Of a DNA stretch of 64,000 nt, positions 56,366 to 64,000 are shown piece after piece. The translations under genes and the position numbers were made by a program. This DNA comes from Paragorgia papillata (lineage: Eukaryota; Cnidaria; Anthozoa; Scleralcyonacea; Coralliidae): positions 2,983,001 through 3,047,000 of the forward strand of contig JAWNZC010000473.1 in NCBI GenBank assembly GCA_035771165.1, given 5' to 3'. How positions within the stretch are numbered: the first letter of the stretch is position 1; every line of letters begins with the position of its first letter. Below the pieces are notes generated by a model that was not told the origin of the DNA, searched no databases, and was given only the letters and a program-made list of their open reading frames with translations.

Positions 56366-57469
56366 TTAGAGTTTTCCAAAGCCCGGGCTGTTCAGAATAC
56401 ATTCCGTCATCATCTCAGAAAACTCTTCAGGCTTGTCGAGTCCTCTTGGTAAATGTAAGGTCAGGGCACATGTTGACACCCATGGTCTCCTCTTGCAGTG
56501 ATCGTCATAGTCATAAAAATGAATGTCGATCAGCTTTGGCAAACCAAGTGGAGGTACTTCATCTGCCCCGGTAATGAAAACCAACACATCTTGAATGGAA
56601 ACATCTACTTACTTTTCTTCTGCATTTTGAAGAAAGAGTTCCCAAGAGTAAATGGTGGCATCCTCTGCCGCTCTTGCGTTTGATCCCTCATGTGACCAGC
56701 AAAGCTTGTACAGCGTCTTGAAAACGCATAGATCAACGGGTAAAACGTTTGTACTGAGGAAGCTCTGGAACAAACAAAAATGTTTCTTAAGCATTGCACC
56801 CAGGCCAGCAAGGTGATTAAGGCCATCAAGAAATTGGTTGATCTCTGCCTGAACTCCAAAAACAAAATATTGATGAAGCAGGCATTTCAGAACATCATCC
56901 TTGTCACTAAACTTAGACAAGTATATGCGCGAGAATCCATAAGATGAAATATCATCGCCGTGTTTCTGAACCATTGCGTCAAAATCTTCAACAGAAAAAC
57001 AGTTTTGAATTTCATCAAGAAGGACCTTTAGTCGGTTGTCCGATACTACATCAATTGCCGAGCTAAGAGGACATGGCTTATCACAGAGCACACGATAGCC
57101 TTCTTCCGCCAGACATCTGGGTCCAGAGCCGCCTTGCAGAATACTCCATCCGACCAATTTACCAGCTATGAAATACTTGTTATCTTGAAGGAGGGTAAGA
57201 TCATGCGAAAACCACTGACCATCAAATATTCCCATCTCTTTTATGGCTGTCATCAAAAGCCTAAAATATTCTCTCTTCGGGCCTCCACCGTCAACTGCAT
57301 CTTCACCTGAAAAATTGATGGTATACCTCTTTGCAAGAAACTGAATCTTTTGCGACTAATGGCCCTTAACGTGCTGGATAGAATGCTTCTACGCTGAATG
57401 GTGATATTCACTGGCTCATCAGTAGCAGCTGGCAAATTTTCTTGTTGCAAGGTTGAGATCAAATCTCGT

Positions 57470-58625
57470 GTGCTTGTTAGAGATGAGCCTATTAATCGAA
57501 AACTAATCGGCTTTGCCGATTAATCGGCCAATTTAAAATAATCGGTAATCGGCCGATTATTTTGAATAATCGGCAAAATAATCGGTGCATATCTCAAATA
57601 AAGCTTTTCATAAACGACGCAAACACACCCACCATAAGTCCGTAACTGCATAAGCCCAAACACAATAGTCCTTATTTCACAATGATTACAGAGCGTTTCA
57701 CATAACTCTTGACGGAAGAGTTCCGCAGTCAGACGTTTGCCACAAAGTTTACGAACTCCGCAAATTCGTTACGTATAGCAGCCGATCAAATAGCGAGCAT
57801 CAAAACAAAGTTGCAATGTTTGTCGCCAACTTCGGAAACAATGAACCGGAACTTCGGAACTCTAGTCTGTCAAAAGATTTGTGAAACGCTTTTAAAAGTT
57901 TAAATTTTAAAACCAACACGAGAAAATGACAAAGGATCTTCACCAGTTGAGGTAGTTACGACCGAGAACTTCTCAACCCAGGAAAAGAGCTGCAGCACTG
58001 AACCTCATCAAGACCTATGGTCTTGCTTCGACGAGATTGTTGGGTCAAGCGACAGCACTTCCAAAGCCAGCCACAAAGTTGAAGAAGAGATCGACGCCTT
58101 TCTCGCCCTTCCGCTACAGCCATTGCAAGCATGCCCTTATGTTTGGTGGCAAGCAAAGAAACTTGTTTATCCCAACTTGTTTAAAGTTGTGCTGAAGTAT
58201 CTCAACCTCCCAATGCAAGTGTTTATTCAGAGCGTGTGTTTCGCGAGGCAGGGAACATTTCCACGGACAAACGAAACAGGCTAGCACCACATAAAGCGGA
58301 TAATCTTTTGTTTTTACATCACAATTTGCCAAATACTAATAGCGTAGCGCATACCAATTTATAAAACTGAAAGTCGGACAAACGAAATTGATTCTCAAAA
58401 CACGCAAAACTAATCATTACGAAACATTTCTGTTATATTTCACAAATCTTGTTGCAATTTAGCAATCCCTACAACATTGCGAAACTGCGCAGGGACTGGT
58501 AACCAACAACGTAGCACTAATCGGCATATGCCGATTAATCGGCCGATTATTTGTATTAATCGGCCACCAAATAATCGGCTTCAGTAATCGGCAATTTTCG
58601 TAATCGGCTCATCTCTAGTGCTTGT
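57470..58625. mobile_element. hAT element, 1.14 kb, exact 8-bp duplication
   Basis: GTGCTTGT at 57,470-57,477 and 58,618-58,625. The ends TAGAGATGAGCC and the inverted GGCTCATCTCTA are classic hAT termini, followed at both ends by many AATCGGC/CCGATTA motifs. It keeps a transposase C-terminal relic and splits the HECT gene. Confidence 0.93.
57940..58345 (+). pseudogene. hAT transposase C-terminal dimerisation domain relic
   Basis: EEIDAFLALPLQP and YVWWQAKKLVYPNLFKVVLK give the start of the hATC domain. After a frameshift, SVYSERVFREAGN and KRNRLAPHKADNLLFLHHNL give its end. The catalytic core and BED finger are deleted, so the element depends on a transposase from elsewhere. Confidence 0.8.
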
Positions 58626-58825
58626 CTCCTCAATGGTATTTGGAGTCCTGTTGTTGTCCTGTAAGCTAGCGGCGATGCATGGCTTCCATCAATTCAGCAT
58701 CATCATCAGTAAATTCCTGATCAGCTTCAACAAGGACAACATAGTCGTTGTATGGCGTATTTGTTGCATCAGCCAGCAGAGAACATTTTCCTGGTGTAGT
58801 AGTACTGGACGAAATAGCTACAACC

Positions 58826-58905
58826 GCAGATGGCGTTACCGAAGATGGCGTTACCGAAGATGGCGTTACCGAAGATGGCGTTACCGAAGACGGGGTCACC
58901 GGCAC
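58826..58905. repeat. 15-bp coding minisatellite
   Basis: GGCGTTACCGAAGAT repeats four times plus one diverged unit; on the minus strand it encodes (VTPSS)n in exon B of the HECT gene. Confidence 0.85.
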
Positions 58906-59802
58906 CATGGATGATTGACGATTGATGAAAGAACTGTAAAAATTGGAAACTAAACAAATATCAATTTAGACATTTAGTAAGTCATAGTGACAGTACCATT
59001 TAATTACAGCCATCAGTAAAATTGTTTTAGAGTCATGTACGGTATATACAGTGTGTTTATCACTGTGTGTAATAATGGATAATTATATATTGATATAGCA
59101 CTCTGACCACTGAGCTATTACAGTAAGACACGCGGCCAGGATGCTGTTATTTACCCCAAATATATGGGGAGAGATCGCATGTATAATATCATATATACAT
59201 GGAACAACGATGATTATTGTTGCGCATAATCAGCAGACAACTTACGGTAGTACTGATGTGTCTGGAGTCGGTTGCTCACATGCCGTTGGAGCTGCGTTCC
59301 CTTCTTCTTCACTACACTGCTTTTCAATGTTGTAATTAACAGCATCAAATTCCTCAACCGTGCACAAAAAGAGAACAATGTTTTTGTACTCTTTTCCCAA
59401 TTCTTCTTTGTATGCTTTCAGCTCAAAGAAATCTTTGCAGCCACCTGGCATAAACAATGCATGGGAAGTGTCTGGATAAAGCAACTGATATTGACAGTCT
59501 GCGTCGAAATTTTTGTCGAACTTTTTCCACTTCTCGATGGAGCTTGCAAGAATTTCGGCGTGCGTTGAACATTTACGTGTCTTCACCGGTAAACGTTTTC
59601 CCCGCACTACTTTTAGCTGGTTCTCTTCGTTTAGTCTCATAAGCCCAATATTAATCGAAACCATCTGATTGGAATCATCATTCTTCTTCTTTTTCTTTGC
59701 TACACGATAGCACAACCCGGTTCTTTCATTTGACTTATCGTTCTTATACTGCTTGAATGATGGCAGGGGGGCACTAAAGGTGAAACATAATGGTCGTTGC
59801 AT

Positions 59803-60838
59803 TATTGTAAGATCTATGATATTGACTTGTACTTGTATAAAATTGTTCCTATCTAACTAAAATTCTATAGTTAACATGCTGTGCCAAGATCGCTCGTTAG
59901 TGTACATTTTTATGGACTTTATTCTAATAGTAAAAACAGTTACCCATACCCGATGCCTAATTGTACTTTTTTTCCCCTTATCATCTTACTATAGTTATGT
60001 TATTTACTTACTATACACATTTTCTAAACACAACGTGTTTCATATAAACATAGGACTAAATTTGATAAACTCAATTTGTACTTGACCTGGTACTTTATAG
60101 GGTACAATTGATGAAATTATTTTTCTGCCCCTTTTCACACGTAAAATACTTAGCAAATTTCAGGGTGCTATAGTACGTTTATGACACAGCTATAACATGC
60201 ACTGTCACTGTTTTTTTAAGAACTATATGTAGTACAGTTATAGGAATGTAAGACCGCACACAAACCTATTATCACTGTGATTATTCGATGATGACATCCC
60301 ACTTCGTTGTTCTACCCGCTGTTGGTGTGCCTTGCATTTGCAACAAAATTTACTACCAGCTCGTAATTCAGCTGCACACATACAACAAAACCTGTAGACA
60401 TATTTCCATTCTTAGTTCAGTATTTATCATTTATTTATTTATTTATATTAGTTTCAACATAGTACACACATATGTCACACACAAATACATTTATTAATTA
60501 TATATATATACACCAGGACCATTTGTTCACATCATTTCATTTTTGCCACAATCTTGACCATTAGCCTCTAACAAATGGTCTGGGAATGAGGTTGAGCTAT
60601 CTTTCATGAACAAATATGATGGGCTACTGACATAATCACCAATTGTATACATATATCCCGAGCTCACTAGGTTTACTGGATCTTGTCAATTATTTTGGAC
60701 AAATCTTCCACGCTACCACACTTAAATGGTAATTAATTTTGAAGGCCCACTTTGAAACTTTTAACAATTTAAAGCCCCCCCCCCCCCCCCAAAAAAAAAA
60801 AATAAATAAAAAAATAAAATTACCGTACCTAAAGACTA
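59803..60838. other. no gene recognised within the transposon
   Basis: AT-rich region upstream of the HECT gene; could contain its promoter. A C-run/A-run lies at 60,776-60,802. Confidence 0.45.
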
Positions 60839-60839
60839 A

Positions 60840-60965
60840 TACAGTAGAACCTGAGTTTTACGACCACCCCCTGTTGCCAGGTAAAAGTGGTCGTAAATGA
60901 CAGGTGGTCGTACATGGCAGGTAGTGATGTGACGTCATAGCAGCCATTTTGGCAGCGCCGTAGCG
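60840..60965. mobile_element. left end only of a Tigger/pogo-like MITE
   Basis: TA then CAGTAGAACCTGAGTTTTAC and GACAGGTGGTCGTACATG, AGCAGCCATTTTGGCAGC, homologous to the left end of the receptor-gene MITE at 40,347. No right end was found. Confidence 0.65.
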
Positions 60966-61548
60966 GTTCTATATATAAACATTGTTTCAAGTTAGGAAAA
61001 TGGCAATTTATAAAGATTTACAAGGGAAATGGAAAAGTAAGAACACTTCAAAGAAGTGCTGTCTTGATTTATTAATGTGAATACCAATGTCATTTGATTA
61101 TCAAAAGAAAAGAAATTTGACATTTGTGTGTTTAATATCATGGCCTAAACAAATTTACTCAACAAATATGTCATCTTTCCTTTATTTTCTCCAATGTTAT
61201 CAATCTTCCTAATATCAACTTTAAGACTTAACCAAATTTCTTTGTAATATTCAATTGTAAGACCAGGGGTCTTTTAAATAAAGCCTATTAATTTGAAAAT
61301 TTTGTTGAACATACATAAATGTACGTCTATGTAGGTACTGTATGTGTACTGTTACTATTGTATAAATGTGCCTATGTGTATGTGTTCGCATGTATATAAA
61401 TACGCACATGTTTCTAATTTTGTAAATAGATATCTTATAGGCGAAATAATATATGTTCAAAAAAGTCAAATGACAAATACGTTGTAATGTATATTACTTA
61501 CACATTATCCTTATTTGATGCCATCTCCGCATTAAATCTTCACACATT

Positions 61549-61945
61549 GGGCCATTCCATTTAATATGCGCACCCCCCCTATTGAGGGTTTTGCTTCCAG
61601 ATCCCCTTGGATATTCTGTAGGGTATAACCCCTGTGGATTTTTTTGTGGTCTTTAATTTAGCATCCCCCTTGGATATACCTCTGATCCCGATCCCTCCTT
61701 GGTTATATCTCTAATATACCTCTGATCCCCCCTTGGAAATTTTGGAAATATGCTTCTGATTTCTGCTATACCTTCTTCCATCTTTCATCCCCCATTCCCC
61801 CTTGGAAATAACTTTATATATATTATTTGCCCCCTTGGATGTTGCTCAGTGTCCCCCTTGGAAATTACTAGTCTACGAACCCCCTCCCCCCTGGATATCC
61901 AAGGCCCTCAATAGGGGGGGGGGGTGCATATTAAATGAATGGCCA
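61549..61945. mobile_element. MITE with CCCCTATTGAGGG inverted ends
   Basis: GGGCCATTCCATTTAATATG to CCCTATTGAGGG is mirrored by CCCTCAATAGGG to CATATTAAATGAATGGCC. The interior is built of repeated CCCCCTTGGATAT/GGAAAT words. Non-coding. Confidence 0.65.
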
Positions 61946-62373
61946 TTTGCATATCGGTAATCGGATAAGTTGAGCGACGATAACGGTACTGCGGAGTCTC
62001 CTGAAAAGCGTTTGTTACTTGGTGTACTCCACATTGAAAGTTTTTTTGGCGTGGATTAAAGTTTTTTGGCGTGGATTAAAGATTTTTGGCGTGGATTAAA
62101 GTTTTTTGGCGTGACAGTTGTGGGCCACCGTATATATTACATCAATATATATTTTTTTCATATTTAATTTTAATTCCTAAAGTCAAACTATTATGCAGAC
62201 CTTAAATGAAGTAGTCCAACGTTTTTCTTTTTTGCCACGCAGGTCAGTTAGAACGCAGGTTCAGTGTTTCATGCTAATTTTGAGTTTTGAGCTGTTCTCC
62301 TGTTGTGAATTTCGGATTTATATTTGACATATTTTGTTGGAAATCAAAAGGTGGTGTGTGGAGAATTGATAAG

Positions 62374-63318
62374 ATGAAGAGCTGTGTGAAACGTGAAGAA
62401 TCTACAGTGAGTAATAATTCTGACTTGACAAAAAGGAGTTCTAGCATGAATGGAAAAAAGTCTCATACTGATAGGTGTCCAGCCTGCACCAAGACATTTA
62501 GTAGTTTAGCAAGTTTAAGACGTCACATGGTATTACACACTGGAGAGAAACCATTCAAATGTGATGTCTGTAAAAAGACATTTTCTTATTCATGTAACTT
62601 ACTATCTCATAAAAGAACACATACTGGAGAGAAACCATTCAAATGTGATCTCTGTGACAAGACATTTGTCCAGTCAAGTGGCTTACTATATCATAAAAGA
62701 ACACATACTGGAGAGAAACCATTCAAATGTGATCTCTGTGACAAGACATTTGTCCAGTCAAGTGGCTTACTATATCATAAAAGAACACATACTAGAGAGA
62801 AACCATTCAAATGCGGTGTCTGTAAAAAAATATTTGCTCATTTACGTAACCTCCAAGCTCATAGAAAAACACATACTGGAGAGAAACCATTCAAATGTGA
62901 TGTCTGTAAAAAAACATTTTCTCGTTTATGTAACCTCCAAACTCATAGAAGAACACATACTGGAGAGAAACCGTTCAAATGTGATGTCTGTGACAAGACA
63001 TTTTCCCAGTCAGGTAACTTACAATATCATAAAAGAACACATGCTGGAAAGAAACCTACTTACACTTGTGATATCTGTGACAAAGCATTTTCCTGTCACT
63101 CCAGTTTTGTAAATCATCAAAAGACACATAACACAGGAAAAAGTTTCAAGTGTAATTACTGTAACCTGAATTTTGATTGTAAAGCATTTGATCAACATTT
63201 GTTGACCCATGAACTTGAAGCCACAGAACCAAATGGGATGCAGTACATATGTTTGAAATGTGATGTCACATTTGACTTAGCTAGTGCATTGGTAAAGCAT
63301 ATGACTGAACTTCATTAA
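62374..63318 (+). CDS. ten-finger C2H2 zinc-finger protein
   Basis: The frame is open from 62,287; the first ATG is at 62,374, giving 314 residues. Ten C2H2 units run from CPACTKTF to CLKCDVTF, mostly joined by the canonical TGEKPFKC linker, which implies tandem DNA binding in the nucleus. Fingers 3 and 4 (CDLCDKTFVQSSGLLYHKRT) are identical in protein and DNA. Finger 9 is short and finger 10 separated, so these may not bind DNA. The N-terminus is basic with no KRAB, BTB or SCAN domain. An upstream exon cannot be excluded. It lies 240 bp outside the 8-kb transposon. Target unknown. Confidence 0.88.
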   Translation: MKSCVKREESTVSNNSDLTKRSSSMNGKKSHTDRCPACTKTFSSLASLRRHMVLHTGEKPFKCDVCKKTFSYSCNLLSHKRTHTGEKPFKCDLCDKTFVQSSGLLYHKRTHTGEKPFKCDLCDKTFVQSSGLLYHKRTHTREKPFKCGVCKKIFAHLRNLQAHRKTHTGEKPFKCDVCKKTFSRLCNLQTHRRTHTGEKPFKCDVCDKTFSQSGNLQYHKRTHAGKKPTYTCDICDKAFSCHSSFVNHQKTHNTGKSFKCNYCNLNFDCKAFDQHLLTHELEATEPNGMQYICLKCDVTFDLASALVKHMTELH

Positions 63319-63500
63319 CCTTTTCCCTACCGTGGTGCCCTAGCTCTTAGTATTCTACTCTGGCTAATGCTAGATTTTTACTCGTCAAGGGAAGAACTCC
63401 AGTAAGGAAAGTGTTAAAAACTATCTTGTTAACCCTTTCCATACCATGGTGGCCTTTTAATATTTTACTCATCAAGGAAAGAACTCTAGTAGTTTGTGTA
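63317..63500 (+). repeat. two-unit tandem repeat after the zinc-finger stop
   Basis: TTAACCTTTTCCCTACCGTGG at 63,317 recurs as TTAACCCTTTCCATACCATGG at 63,429; both continue to TATT-TTACTC and CAAGG-AAGAACTC. The unit is about 112 bp. Confidence 0.6.
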
Positions 63501-63616
63501 ATACAGCTAGTGTATTTTGAAAGCACAGGTAGTGGTTGAACACCATAACAATTTTTGCTTACAATGAATCCTGGTTGATGTAAGTAATTAGTGTCATGAT
63601 ACTGCTTGTGAATAAT

Positions 63617-63785
63617 AAATTTTATTATAATTATGAGGGTTTATCAGGTATGATGTCATGAACGTCATGCCTTCTTCTGATTGGCCTAAAAATTTTTGGT
63701 GCACAACAATTTCAATTATTGGCCAATCAGAAGCAGGCATGGTATACATGATATCAGACCTGAAAAAAACCCATTATAATCTTAT
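63617..63785. mobile_element. short palindromic MITE
   Basis: ATTATAATTATGAGGGTTT... is mirrored by ...AAACCCATTATAAT; inside, TTCTGATTGGCC is mirrored by GGCCAATCAGAA and CATGCC by GGCATG. Non-coding. Confidence 0.6.
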
Positions 63786-64000
63786 TAATGATTTCCCAAT
63801 CCCCCAGTTCTAAACGTGGTGATAACCATGATGGGAGTTGCATAAAATAACTTGCAATGGAGAATTCCCATTCTAGCAATGCATCATGGGAGCTGTGTTT
63901 GTGCCTTTACTTTTTGTCAAATTGGTTGTCATCTGGTGGGCATTTTCCTTAGAACAAAACTGACTGTTTTAACAATTTATCTTTGACACAGAAGAATTTT

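Larger units (their letters stand above)
56366..59802 (-). pseudogene. UIM-HECT ubiquitin-ligase-like protein of the transposon
   Basis: Exon A (59,802-59,246) has NQMVSINIGLMRLNEENQLK, KVVRGKRLPVKTRK and a GTAAGT donor. Exon B (from 58,933 after a TACAG acceptor) has (VTPSS)n repeats and DDDAELMEAMH, then, one frame over, ASLQDN, a ubiquitin-interacting motif. After the hAT insertion the HECT part follows: ITIQRRSILSSTLRA, GGGPKREYF in another frame, MGIFDGQWF, LVGWSILQGG, FITGADEVPPLG and WVSTCALTLHLP, the last placing the catalytic Cys of the C-lobe. A TAA interrupts after LFLQNAEEK. It resembles G2E3-like proteins that are common beside transposons in fish and cnidarians. The intact gene would be an E3 ligase; this copy is dead. 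Confidence 0.82.
54063..62138. mobile_element. 8.06-kb DNA transposon with integrase-type transposase and HECT gene (IS3EU-like?)
   Basis: TATATT is duplicated at 54,063-54,068 and 62,133-62,138. The inverted ends start TACGGTGGCCCACAACTGTC and continue with three or four copies of a CACGCCAAAAAACTTTAATC unit at each end. Inside, an rve-type DDE transposase gene reads rightward from the left end and a UIM-HECT gene reads leftward, so the two are convergent. Six-base duplications with an integrase-like transposase fit the eukaryotic IS3EU group; that label is my inference. Both genes are broken. Later insertions: the 55.7-kb MITE, the 57.5-kb hAT and the 61.5-kb MITE. Confidence 0.85.

Noticed and set aside
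61251..61469. Histidine/tyrosine-rich small protein on the minus strand
   Set aside because: A chance frame in an AT/GT-rich stretch inside the 8-kb transposon.

Overview
The window reads as nuclear DNA of an invertebrate animal, most likely a cnidarian such as a stony coral or anemone. It is AT-rich and intron-bearing, very dense in transposons, and holds a YtcJ-type amidohydrolase gene, a rhodopsin-class receptor gene and a TGEKP-linker C2H2 zinc-finger gene. The species assignment is inference; no single marker proves it.

Only three host genes are convincing. (1) A YtcJ-like amidohydrolase lies on the minus strand: exon 1 is at about 23.4-23.9 kb, exon 2 at about 6.2-6.9 kb, the C-terminal exons are off the left edge, and the 16.5-kb intron is packed with transposons. 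(2) A seven-helix receptor at 41.1-42.0 kb has its native start codon at 40,293 cut off by an 0.8-kb TA-flanked MITE. (3) A ten-finger C2H2 protein lies at 62.4-63.3 kb.

The rest is a layered set of mobile elements, many with both ends and target duplications visible. 0-4 kb: two elements whose ends begin TAGCCTGCG, one holding a TTAA foldback and a TA-flanked MITE. 6.2-24 kb: the amidohydrolase gene, whose intron holds a 10.64-kb element (7,607-18,246) with about 80-bp inverted ends and a perfect 9-bp duplication; inside are BEL/Pao remnants split by a CR1/L2-like LINE, which is itself split by a 0.9-kb insertion and a 2.8-kb TTAA foldback. 25.2-27.1 kb: another TAGCC-ended element with a second one nested in it. 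27.8-38.9 kb: a THAP9/P-element transposase gene on the minus strand with a complete 7.2-kb Ty3/gypsy element in its intron. 39-49 kb: 5S-rRNA-derived SINEs, satellites and a minus-strand LINE. 49.7-54 kb: a composite with a 0.5-kb inverted duplication and a RecQ-helicase exon fragment. 54.07-62.13 kb: an 8.06-kb DNA transposon with 6-bp target duplications, carrying convergent integrase-type transposase and UIM-HECT ubiquitin-ligase-like genes, both broken, the latter by a hAT insertion.

The most unusual themes are: TAGCCT-ended, 9-bp-duplicating elements that carry gene fragments; a transposon that pairs a DDE transposase with a HECT protein; a gypsy Gag with a LOTUS-like N-terminus; and a receptor gene whose ancestral N-terminus can still be read on the far side of a MITE. 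Coordinates were read by eye and may be off by a base or two near long homopolymers.
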